From QQVM01 sp964544885 (GTDB lineage Bacteria > Bacteroidota > Bacteroidia > AKYH767-A > 2013-40CM-41-45): a stretch of 64,000 bases of DNA. A program made the translations under genes and the position numbers. The notes beneath the pieces are model-generated. The model did no database searches. It was not told the origin of the DNA and saw only the letters and a program-made list of their open reading frames with translations. Positions 16,746-25,147 of this stretch are shown piece after piece. Position 1 is the stretch's first letter; each line of letters begins with the position of its first letter. Location: positions 1 through 64,000 of the forward strand of contig CAZJDX010000007.1 in assembly GCA_964544885.1 (NCBI GenBank). The letters are read 5' to 3'.

Positions 16746-17567
16746 ATGAAAAAGCAGGAAAACCTTAAAGAGATAGTAAGAACTAAATACGCAGAGATAG
16801 CTACGGCGGATGCATCAGAAAAAAAATCCTGTTGCGGCCCGACATGTTGTACTGATGAATTCACGAATACAATGGCAGAGAGCTATGAAGGGATGGAAGG
16901 ATATGTAGCCGCTGCCGATCTTGGACTGGGTTGCGGTCTTCCTACATCTTTCGCTGCCATTAAACCGGGGAGTACAGTAGTTGACCTTGGCTCCGGCGCC
17001 GGAAACGATTGCTTCGTGGCACGATTTGAGACCGGTGAAAAGGGCAAGGTGATCGGAGTTGATATGACTCCCGAGATGATCAGTAAAGCGAGAAAAAATG
17101 CTGCTAAACTTGGTTATGATAATGTAGAATTCCGATTGGGAGAACTGGAAAACCTTCCCTTGCTTAACCACGAAGCGGATATTGTGATCAGCAACTGCGT
17201 GCTCAACCTTGTACCCTACAAGCAAAAAGCATTTGGGGAGATTTACCGCGTTCTTAAACCGGGAGGTCATTTCAGTATCTCTGACATTGTAACGACCGGT
17301 TTTATTCCCGAAAAGTTCCGCAATATTGCTGAACTCTATGCCGGTTGTATCTCCGGTGCCTTGGATAAAGATGCTTACCTGGACATAATCAGTCAAACAG
17401 GCTTCACCGGGATTTCCATTCAATCCGAAAAAAAGATCGGGCTTCCGGATGAATTTTTGTCTTCCTATTTGAGTGAGGAAGAAATAAAGGAATTCAGAGC
17501 TTCGCATTCAGAAATTATCAGTATTTCCATATCAGCTCAAAAACCTGAAAACAAATCAGCCAGATGA
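16746..17567 (+). CDS. arsM: Arsenite S-adenosylmethionine methyltransferase
   Basis: This 273-residue class I methyltransferase has the SAM motif VVDLGSGAGND (residues 78-88). The three cysteines of ArsM enzymes are in place: C63 in LGLGCGLP, C151 in ISNCVLNL and C201 in YAGCISGAL. In ArsM these bind As(III) during successive methylation to volatile or less-bound species. An additional CC..CC cluster sits at residues 29-35 near the N-terminus. I chose the ATG at 16746; the ATG at 16725 would overlap arsR and add seven residues of no obvious value. The 3' end overlaps arsC by 4 bp (ATGA), so translation is coupled. Confidence 0.93.
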   Translation: MKKQENLKEIVRTKYAEIATADASEKKSCCGPTCCTDEFTNTMAESYEGMEGYVAAADLGLGCGLPTSFAAIKPGSTVVDLGSGAGNDCFVARFETGEKGKVIGVDMTPEMISKARKNAAKLGYDNVEFRLGELENLPLLNHEADIVISNCVLNLVPYKQKAFGEIYRVLKPGGHFSISDIVTTGFIPEKFRNIAELYAGCISGALDKDAYLDIISQTGFTGISIQSEKKIGLPDEFLSSYLSEEEIKEFRASHSEIISISISAQKPENKSAR

Positions 17568-17977
17568 AAAAAAACATCCTGGTACTTTGCACCGGTAATT
17601 CATGCAGAAGTCAGATGGCAGAAGCATACCTGAGAAAATTCGCCGGAGACAAAGCCGATATATTCAGCGCGGGGGTGGAAGTCCACGGATTGAACCCTCG
17701 TGCCGTGGCCATCATGAAGGAAGACGGTATTGATATCTCAGGGTATCGAAGTAAAAACACCAATGAATTTTTAGAACATAGGTTCGACTATATCCTCACC
17801 GTCTGTGACCATGCGAGCGAGGTATGTCCGCACTTTCCCGGGAAGGCGATAAGAATACATCATAATTTCAGTGATCCCGCGAAGGCCAGGGGCAGCGAAG
17901 AAGAAATTTCAGCCGCATTCAGGACTGTTCGTGATCAGATCCGTGAATGGTGCCAGGAATTTTCAGAAAAAATCTGA
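17564..17977 (+). CDS. arsC: Arsenate reductase, thioredoxin-coupled type
   Basis: This protein has 137 residues. The phosphatase-like P-loop is CTGNSCRS with Cys9 and Arg15, and the redox pair Cys81 and Cys88 lies in CDHASEVCPHFPG, matching the Cys10/Cys82/Cys89 set of the Staphylococcus aureus enzyme. It reduces arsenate to arsenite, drawing electrons from thioredoxin. Arsenite then goes to ArsM or to the Acr3 pump encoded next. The start ATG overlaps the arsM stop codon. The following gene begins 55 bp later. Confidence 0.95.
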   Translation: MKKNILVLCTGNSCRSQMAEAYLRKFAGDKADIFSAGVEVHGLNPRAVAIMKEDGIDISGYRSKNTNEFLEHRFDYILTVCDHASEVCPHFPGKAIRIHHNFSDPAKARGSEEEISAAFRTVRDQIREWCQEFSEKI

Positions 17978-18032
17978 TCAAAAGGGAAGCTTCACTTTTC
18001 ATACAATAACATAATCAGCGAAACAACGATCC

Positions 18033-19097
18033 ATGTCAGTCCGGGATTGTAATCCAGCCACAAAAAAGGGAAAATTAAACTTTCTAAACCGTTATCTCAC
18101 CCTGTGGATCTTTCTATCCATGGCCCTTGGTGTCGCCATCGGATATTTCTTCCCTTCTGGCGCAAAACTTATAGACTCGTTCTCAACTGGCGCCACCAAC
18201 GTTCCGATAGCGATTGGACTGATACTGATGATGTACCCGCCACTGGCCAGAGTGCATTACGAAAAGATGCCGGAAGTATTCCGGAATGTCCGGATTCTTG
18301 GAGTGTCACTCCTTCTCAACTGGGTAATCGGACCAATATTGATGTTCTTGCTTGCTGTCATATTCCTTCAGGATCATCCGGAGTACATGACAGGACTTAT
18401 CCTTATCGGTCTGGCAAGATGCATCGCTATGGTGATTGTATGGAATGAACTTGCAGAAGGAAACCGTGAATATGCCGCCGGTCTTGTAGCACTTAACAGC
18501 GTCTTTCAAGTTCTTCTGTATAGTGTATACGCCTATGTGTTTATCACCTTGCTGCCTCCTTTATTCGGAATTCAGGGAATGAATGTGGAGGTCAGTATGG
18601 CTGAGATAGCGAAGAGTGTCGCGATATATCTGGGGATTCCTTTTCTGGCAGGAATCATCAGTCGTTATGCACTCATTTCAATGAAAGGAAACGACTGGTA
18701 CGAAAAAAAATTCATCCCTTTTATTTCTCCCGTAACACTCATTGCTTTGTTATTCACCATCATGGTCATGTTCAGCCTGAAGGGAGAACTGATCGTACAG
18801 ATTCCTTCCGATGTGCTTAGGATCGCGATTCCACTCGTAATCTACTTTATACTCATGTTCCTGATTAGTTTCTATCTGGGTATCAAGACAGGCGCTGACT
18901 ATTCCAGAAATGCTTCGATATCTTTTACAGCTGCGGGAAATAATTTCGAACTGGCTATTGCAGTGGCCATCGGGGTTTTTGGAATTCACAGCGGTCAGGC
19001 TTTTGCCGGTGTCATCGGGCCCTTGGTTGAGGTACCTGTACTCATAGCTCTGGTAAATGTGGCATTCAGACTGCGGAGAAAATACTATTCTGTCTGA
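18033..19097 (+). CDS. acr3: Acr3-type arsenite efflux permease
   Basis: This 354-residue protein has about ten membrane helices and the Acr3 pattern: LNRYLTLWIFLSMALGVAIGYFFP at the start and the conserved Cys130 in GLIGLARCIAMVIVWNELA-like context in helix four. The later AAGNNFELAIAVAIGVFGIHSGQAFAG region is also typical. It exports arsenite with the proton gradient at the inner membrane. It is the last gene of the ars operon; 119 bp separate it from a P-type ATPase gene on the same strand. No clear terminator lies between. Confidence 0.93.
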   Translation: MSVRDCNPATKKGKLNFLNRYLTLWIFLSMALGVAIGYFFPSGAKLIDSFSTGATNVPIAIGLILMMYPPLARVHYEKMPEVFRNVRILGVSLLLNWVIGPILMFLLAVIFLQDHPEYMTGLILIGLARCIAMVIVWNELAEGNREYAAGLVALNSVFQVLLYSVYAYVFITLLPPLFGIQGMNVEVSMAEIAKSVAIYLGIPFLAGIISRYALISMKGNDWYEKKFIPFISPVTLIALLFTIMVMFSLKGELIVQIPSDVLRIAIPLVIYFILMFLISFYLGIKTGADYSRNASISFTAAGNNFELAIAVAIGVFGIHSGQAFAGVIGPLVEVPVLIALVNVAFRLRRKYYSV

Positions 19098-19216
19098 ACG
19101 CTGCAGGACCAAAAGAGTTTTTACCCGTCGCTTCCTGAATTTTTTGTTACCTTAAGCCAATTCATCACTCCCTTTCATCCGGCTAACCGTTTCCGGTGAA
19201 TTTTCTTCATAGAGAT

Positions 19217-21808
19217 ATGAACTGGCATACACGAAGTCTGCAAGAGATACATGAACTGACCGGCTCAGGGATGCATGGGCTTAGCACCGAAGAGGCAGAG
19301 CGCAGACTCAAGGAACAAGGTCCCAATGAATTGCATCAGGCCCGCAGACAGCCGGCGTTCATGATGTTCATCAATCAGTTCAGGGATTTCATGATCCTTA
19401 TCCTTCTTGCGGCTGCTGTAATTTCAGGTATAGTCGGCCATGCAAGTGATACAATCATCATTCTGATCATTGTCTTCCTCAATGCCATTCTCGGTTTTAT
19501 TCAGGAATACCGTGCCGAAAAAGCGCTTGAAGCGCTGAAGAAACTCGCTGCTCCGGCAGCGACTGTCCTCCGTGATGGTCAAAGGAAAAAGGTCAAGGCT
19601 GAGGATCTAGTGAATGGAGACCTTGTGATTCTGGAAGCAGGAGACATCATTCCTGCCGATCTCAGAATTGCAGAATCCTTCAGTCTGAAGGTAGATGAAT
19701 CAACCTTGACCGGAGAATCGGTCACCATTGACAAAACGGAGGAGACACTTCATGATCCTGGCTTAGCCATAGGAGACCGGTTGAATATGCTATACAAAAC
19801 CACACTGGTCACCAACGGCAGAGCATCCGGAATTGTGGTTGCCACCGGGATGCGGACCGAAATAGGAAAGATTGCAAAGCTACTGGAAGAGAAAGGAACT
19901 GCCACACCTCTTCAAAAAAGGATGACCGATTTCGGAAATAAGCTGGCATACATCATACTTTTCATTTGCGCAGCTTTATTCAGTATAGGAATCTTGAGGG
20001 GAGAGGACATGATGACCATGCTGCTATATTCCATTTCACTGGCGGTTGCCACGATTCCTGAGGCACTCCCCTCACTCATCACCATCGCGCTGGCAAGAGG
20101 AGCACACAGGCTGGTAAAAGTGAACGCTCTGATCAGAAAGTTACCAGCAGTGGAAACGCTCGGTTCGGTCACTTTCATTTGTTCCGATAAGACGGGAACC
20201 TTAACTCTCAACAAGATGAAAGTGGTCGAAGTATTGGAGAATGAAAGAATCAACATCCGTACTGAAGGTTATTCAATGCTCGGTCTTGGAATGGCATTGA
20301 ATCATGACACGCATCCTGACAAGGATAATAAATGGACGGGTGACCCGACGGAGATCGCTTTGGTTGAACATGTTTCGGATATACACCCTTCAACCTATAT
20401 CCCTGATCTGCAGAAAAAATTCCTTCGTATTGCCGAGTTCCCCTTTGACAGTGACCGGAAATGCATGACAACCATCCACAGGTTCAACGGCAAGTACCTG
20501 ATCATTTGCAAAGGAGCAGCGGAAGCCATTGCGCTGAGAACTGAAAATACCGGTATACGAACGGAAATTTTACACAAGGCTAATACACTTGCCGAACAAG
20601 GCAAACGTGTCATTGTTTACGCACATCGCATACTTGAGAATCAACCTTTGGAATTCATAAAAGAACGGATCGAGACCGGCCTCACCTATAGTGGAATGGT
20701 AGCCATGACCGATCCGCCAAGACCAGGCCTGAAGGCATCCATAGATGAATGCAAGATGGCTGGTATCATACCTGTAATGATAACGGGTGACCATCCTTCC
20801 ACTGCCAGGGCAATAGCCGCTGAAACCGGAATTCTTGAAGAGGGATCCATCGTTATGACCGGGAAATCAATGTCGGAAATGAACCCGGATGAATTCATTC
20901 AACAAGTTGAACAGATAAGAGTTTATGCCCGGGTATCACCTGAACAAAAGCTGAATATCATCAGAGCCTTGCAGAATAAAAATCATTTCATTGCCATGAC
21001 TGGCGATGGTGTAAACGATGCACCCTCCCTAAAGGCTGCCGATATAGGTGTCGCGATGGGAATCAACGGAACCGATGTCAGTAAAGAATCAGCAGACATG
21101 ATCCTGCTGGACGATGACTTTTCCACTATTGTTAAGGCTATACGCGAGGGGCGAAGAATTTATGACAATATCCGGAAGTTTGTAAAATACATGATGACAT
21201 GCAACGGAGCCGAGCTTCTGACAATTGTGCTTGCACCTGTATTCGGTCTTCCCATTCCTCTGCTGCCTATTCATATATTATGGATCAATCTGGTCACCGA
21301 TGGCCTTCCCGGTCTTGCACTGGCAGGTGAGAAAGCTGAACCAGGCATCATGAATAGACCTCCGAGACCAACGAATGAAAGCCTGTTTTCACGAGGTATA
21401 GGAATGCATATCATTTGGGTAGGTATGCTTATGGCAGGAGTAACACTTGGAACACAAGCATGGGCCATACACCTTTCGAACACACACTGGCAAACGATGG
21501 TCTTCACGGTATTATCTTTCTCTCAAATGGGCCATGTGATAGCCATACGCAGCGATGAACAATTCATTTATCACAGAGGCTTATTCAGCAATCTCTCGTT
21601 AATCATCGCCACTCTCATTACCTTCTGCCTTCAGTTGCTGATAATCTACCTGCCTCCTGCAAATGAAATTTTTCATACACAAGCTCTCAGCTTCACCGAG
21701 CTTTTAATCTGTGTCGGATTGTCGGCCATCGTTTTCCATTTTGTTGAATTGGAAAAGTGGATCAGAAAACGAAAAAAATACTCAGGTAAGGCTACGACAC
21801 TTAACTGA
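19217..21808 (+). CDS. P-type cation-transporting ATPase, Ca2+-type (P2A-like)
   Basis: This 863-residue pump has the phosphorylation motif DKTGTLT with Asp324, an N-terminal cation-ATPase domain (LSTEEAERRLKEQGPNEL), the TGES actuator loop, PEALP in helix four, KGA in the nucleotide domain, and TGDGVNDAPSLKAADIGVAMG at the hinge. It resembles SERCA/PMR1-like pumps of bacteria in helix arrangement; substrate is inferred as Ca2+ or Mn2+ and not an arsenic-related metal. I chose ATG 19217 over the GTG at 19196, which adds seven residues. It follows the ars operon on the same strand but may have its own promoter in the 119-bp gap. Confidence 0.88.
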   Translation: MNWHTRSLQEIHELTGSGMHGLSTEEAERRLKEQGPNELHQARRQPAFMMFINQFRDFMILILLAAAVISGIVGHASDTIIILIIVFLNAILGFIQEYRAEKALEALKKLAAPAATVLRDGQRKKVKAEDLVNGDLVILEAGDIIPADLRIAESFSLKVDESTLTGESVTIDKTEETLHDPGLAIGDRLNMLYKTTLVTNGRASGIVVATGMRTEIGKIAKLLEEKGTATPLQKRMTDFGNKLAYIILFICAALFSIGILRGEDMMTMLLYSISLAVATIPEALPSLITIALARGAHRLVKVNALIRKLPAVETLGSVTFICSDKTGTLTLNKMKVVEVLENERINIRTEGYSMLGLGMALNHDTHPDKDNKWTGDPTEIALVEHVSDIHPSTYIPDLQKKFLRIAEFPFDSDRKCMTTIHRFNGKYLIICKGAAEAIALRTENTGIRTEILHKANTLAEQGKRVIVYAHRILENQPLEFIKERIETGLTYSGMVAMTDPPRPGLKASIDECKMAGIIPVMITGDHPSTARAIAAETGILEEGSIVMTGKSMSEMNPDEFIQQVEQIRVYARVSPEQKLNIIRALQNKNHFIAMTGDGVNDAPSLKAADIGVAMGINGTDVSKESADMILLDDDFSTIVKAIREGRRIYDNIRKFVKYMMTCNGAELLTIVLAPVFGLPIPLLPIHILWINLVTDGLPGLALAGEKAEPGIMNRPPRPTNESLFSRGIGMHIIWVGMLMAGVTLGTQAWAIHLSNTHWQTMVFTVLSFSQMGHVIAIRSDEQFIYHRGLFSNLSLIIATLITFCLQLLIIYLPPANEIFHTQALSFTELLICVGLSAIVFHFVELEKWIRKRKKYSGKATTLN

Positions 21809-21844
21809 GTGGCTGGAGAAAAATGAAGATGACCGAAAGTAGTC

Positions 21845-23488
21845 TCAGGCGCTGTGCTCGCGTACCACATTACGCAGCCACTTCAGCATAAATAAAATAC
21901 TTATCGCTGAAATCAAAGCTACAATGAAATTGACATAAAAGAAGTCCGCCTTATGCTCATAGCCGTCCCACAGGGATGCAAGCACTCCGGATAATTTATT
22001 TCCGATGCTGGTACTTAAAAACCATCCACCCATCATTAAGGCTGTAATACGTGGAGGACTCAGTTTTGATACCAGGGATAAACCCATCGGACTCAGACAT
22101 AATTCACCGATGGTAATCACTCCGTATGTTCCGATAAGCCACCAGGCCGAACTTTTCATTTCACCGTTATGGCTTACATAAACGGCGGCCACCATTATCA
22201 GTGTTGAAATCGCGGTAATCAACAGACCCCAGAATATTTTAGCGGGTGTACTGGGCTCTCTATTTCGCCGGCGCAGAAAAATAAAAAAGCCGACTACAAG
22301 TGGAGTCAGGATGATCACAAAAAACGGATTGACGGATTGGAAAATTTCTGTGGAGACTAGATGTAAAGTGCTGCCTTCCACCGGTTTCTCCTCCGCGGGG
22401 ATATTCCGGAAATAAGCAGGTTCAGCGTATTCCATCATTACGTTCCCTTCGGCATCACGTTGTACTCTGAACTGCTCATCGATTACAGGGAACGAATCCT
22501 TTTCAAACTTAACTTCCTGTACCATTCCCAATGACTTGGCAACAGGTACAACTGTTTCCGGAAGTTTCCGGTCCGTATAGCTTTGAGCCCAGGTAGTAAG
22601 CGCAGTTCCGTTCTGTTTGAATATGGCCCAGAATACAATTACCACTCCGAATATTGAAAGCAATGCCGCCACAGGACGGCGATCTTCTTTGGTGAGACGG
22701 AAAAGCAGCGACACATAGAAGAGCGCTACAGGCAAGGCTCCAAATATGAAGGCATCCGTGGAATCGGAACCGAAAATATTGTCGGGAATAATCCAACCGA
22801 TATAGCCCGCGATAAAAGCCGGGAGCATGACGATACCGATGATCCTTCCGATTGACATATCTTCGGGATTGGATTTTTTAATCACATCCAGGTGATTATA
22901 ATGTCTGCTGCCGATCCAGAAAATGAGGACTCCCAGAAACATACCTATTCCCGCGGCGATAAAGGCAAATCCCCATCCGAAAGTGTTGCGCAGGTAAGCC
23001 GCAAAGAAATTACAGATGAAGGCGCCGATATTGATTCCCATATAAAATATATTATACCCGGCATCCTTTTTCGTTCTGTACTCGTCCGTATTGTAAAGCA
23101 TTCCCAGCAAAGTGGAAATATTTGGCTTGAAGAAACCATTCCCGATAATGATGAGAAGAAGTGAGAGATAAAACATGGGCATTCCTTCAAAGGCAAGTCC
23201 TATGTAACCCAGACCCATGAGTATTCCGCCAAGTGTAATAGATAATCTATACCCCATGACACGGTCGGCGAGCAAACCGCCGACAAAAGGAGTCAGGTAC
23301 ACCAAGGCGATGAAAGTTCCAAATATGTCGGAGGCTTCTTTCCTGTCTAGAGCCATACCACCCTTCACCGTATCGGTCATATAGAGAAAAAATATGCCGA
23401 GCATCAGGTAGAAACCGAAACGCTCCCACATCTCAGAGAAAAACAAATACCTCAATCCCGCGGGATGACCTCTCTTTTTACTGCTCAT
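21845..23488 (-). CDS. Proton-dependent oligopeptide (POT) transporter
   Basis: This 547-residue protein of about 14 helices has the POT signature FFSEMWERFGFYLMLG (with the proton-coupling ExxER) and the helix-five motif GFFKPNISTLLGMLY. Family members bring di- and tripeptides into the cell with protons. An insertion of about 80 residues (from TTWAQSYTDRKLPETV to STLHLVSTEIFQ) lies between helices and includes extra hydrophilic sequence, as common in Bacteroidota POT proteins. It converges on the P-type ATPase gene with 36 bp between. No promoter box was recognised. Confidence 0.92.
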   Translation of the reverse strand: MSSKKRGHPAGLRYLFFSEMWERFGFYLMLGIFFLYMTDTVKGGMALDRKEASDIFGTFIALVYLTPFVGGLLADRVMGYRLSITLGGILMGLGYIGLAFEGMPMFYLSLLLIIIGNGFFKPNISTLLGMLYNTDEYRTKKDAGYNIFYMGINIGAFICNFFAAYLRNTFGWGFAFIAAGIGMFLGVLIFWIGSRHYNHLDVIKKSNPEDMSIGRIIGIVMLPAFIAGYIGWIIPDNIFGSDSTDAFIFGALPVALFYVSLLFRLTKEDRRPVAALLSIFGVVIVFWAIFKQNGTALTTWAQSYTDRKLPETVVPVAKSLGMVQEVKFEKDSFPVIDEQFRVQRDAEGNVMMEYAEPAYFRNIPAEEKPVEGSTLHLVSTEIFQSVNPFFVIILTPLVVGFFIFLRRRNREPSTPAKIFWGLLITAISTLIMVAAVYVSHNGEMKSSAWWLIGTYGVITIGELCLSPMGLSLVSKLSPPRITALMMGGWFLSTSIGNKLSGVLASLWDGYEHKADFFYVNFIVALISAISILFMLKWLRNVVREHSA

Positions 23489-23624
23489 AAAAACTCATTT
23501 AGAAATAGAATTCGAAAGATAATACTATAGAATTAATAATGAAATTCCGGTTCAGGCTAAGTCCTCCTTTCTCAGGAAGTCTTTAAGATTCATCAGGAGC
23601 CGATCAAAACAGTCCCGGGCATGT

Positions 23625-25088
23625 TCAGTCGGCGAGGTATTTCCTCAGGTCATCGAGTACCGTAGGATCAGCGGGTCGCTTGGCATTGGTATCAACGATT
23701 TCACCCTTCTTATTCATGATCATGTACCTGGGGATACCATTGATCTGAAAATACCGGCAAGCCTGTGATTTCCAGTTACCCGGAGAGATGACATTTACAC
23801 CCTGAATATCCATGTCCTTAATTCCTTTCATCCAGGCATTCTTATCTGCATCGATTGAAATATATAAGAAGACGATTTGCTTCTTTTCCTTGTCTGTCAT
23901 CTGCTCATGCAATTTCTTCGAGAAAGGCATCATGACACGGCATGGACCGCACCAGCTGGCCCAGAAATCAATGTAGACAACCTTCCCCTTAAAATCACCA
24001 AGCTGAACACTCTTTCCGCTTTGATCTTTCAGATCAAGTTCAGCAGCTGATGTCTTTGTTCCTTCTTGCTTATCACCGGCAGTCTGTCCGCCGGCAGCGA
24101 CGACCGGCAGTGACTCGCAATAATCTGTTACGACAGGATGATAAACTAAGGTCTTGTCAAGTTCCTTCAACTCGCTGAGCATTTTCTTAACCATAAAGGG
24201 GGCAAGCCTTCCGCATTCATCAGCTGTATACCTGGCAAGCCAATAGGTATAAATGGCCGTATCATACTTATCCTTTGCCATGGCTATTTTTTTATCGGCG
24301 GAAATTGTATAGTCAGTGAATTTTTTAAAGCCGTTTGCTTTGGATGTAAAGTATACATTATAATACTTCAGAAAATTCCTGTAGGTGTCAGAAATGAGAG
24401 CTGATTCATCATTCAATCTAAGCTCCTGCAAACCATCAAGCATAATATCAGGTAAAGGTTCTACGGTCAGTATGCTTGTGCTGCTGTTGGCTCTCGCTAT
24501 CGGGTAGTGCAGTAACAAAGCCCAGTAATTATATTTAATGTGGGTCTCAACAAAGTTTTTGAATTCCGACCTGAAGGCAGAGAACTCAGGTGTCGTTTTC
24601 AAAAAATTTTCCTGCTCCTTTCTTGCGTTGAAAACAGAAGTTTCAAACTGGTCGGGTGTTGAAGCAAGCATTTTGACCTGATTCAGACTATCGTTAAATG
24701 CATCAGAGAATTTGCCGAAGAAGCGCTGGAGAAATTCATTCTCACCTGCGGCGTTTCCCGAAAGTGACAATTCCAATTTCCCGGTTCCGGAAATCTCCAC
24801 CTTAAGCTCATCACCCGGTTGGATATACAGCGGCATGCGAAGCGGGCCTGCGAATAATTCGACCATATAATTTCTTTCTAGCGAAAGCTGGAATACAAAT
24901 GAGCCTTCCAGACGGCTGGCGCCAAATTTAAAGGGTTTGATTCTGAGATAACTTTTATCAATAAAGGCCTCGGCGGATACGACATCCTTGAGCGTGCTTC
25001 TGACCTCAATTTTTGCATTTTGCTGCGCAGCTGCAGCCTGTATGAGCAGAACAAAGATGAACCACAGAATAAAGTATTTTCGTTTCAT
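23625..25088 (-). CDS. Secreted TlpA-like thioredoxin-domain protein
   Basis: This protein has 487 residues with a signal peptide ending near AAAQQ (residue 22). Its last 140 residues form a TlpA/ResA thioredoxin domain with WASWCGPCRVMMP (CGPC at 380-383). An N-terminal beta domain with LRMPLYIQPGDELKVEISG is the DUF4369-like region common in Bacteroidota TlpA proteins. The middle is helical. Such proteins reduce disulfides in the periplasm. The gene stands 59 bp upstream of the end of the penicillin acylase gene on the same strand, so a common transcript is possible. Confidence 0.86.
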   Translation of the reverse strand: MKRKYFILWFIFVLLIQAAAAQQNAKIEVRSTLKDVVSAEAFIDKSYLRIKPFKFGASRLEGSFVFQLSLERNYMVELFAGPLRMPLYIQPGDELKVEISGTGKLELSLSGNAAGENEFLQRFFGKFSDAFNDSLNQVKMLASTPDQFETSVFNARKEQENFLKTTPEFSAFRSEFKNFVETHIKYNYWALLLHYPIARANSSTSILTVEPLPDIMLDGLQELRLNDESALISDTYRNFLKYYNVYFTSKANGFKKFTDYTISADKKIAMAKDKYDTAIYTYWLARYTADECGRLAPFMVKKMLSELKELDKTLVYHPVVTDYCESLPVVAAGGQTAGDKQEGTKTSAAELDLKDQSGKSVQLGDFKGKVVYIDFWASWCGPCRVMMPFSKKLHEQMTDKEKKQIVFLYISIDADKNAWMKGIKDMDIQGVNVISPGNWKSQACRYFQINGIPRYMIMNKKGEIVDTNAKRPADPTVLDDLRKYLAD

Positions 25089-25147
25089 TAAGATTTAATA
25101 TTTAGGATACCGGATTTCTCCGGTAGCTGATTTAAAGAATTTTTCAT

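Noticed and set aside
16815..17507. 230-codon antisense frame over arsM
   Set aside because: ArsM has its SAM motif and three conserved Cys on the plus strand; the antisense frame has none.
19196..19217. GTG start of the P-type ATPase
   Set aside because: The ATG at 19217 gives the normal family start; the extra seven residues look unrelated.
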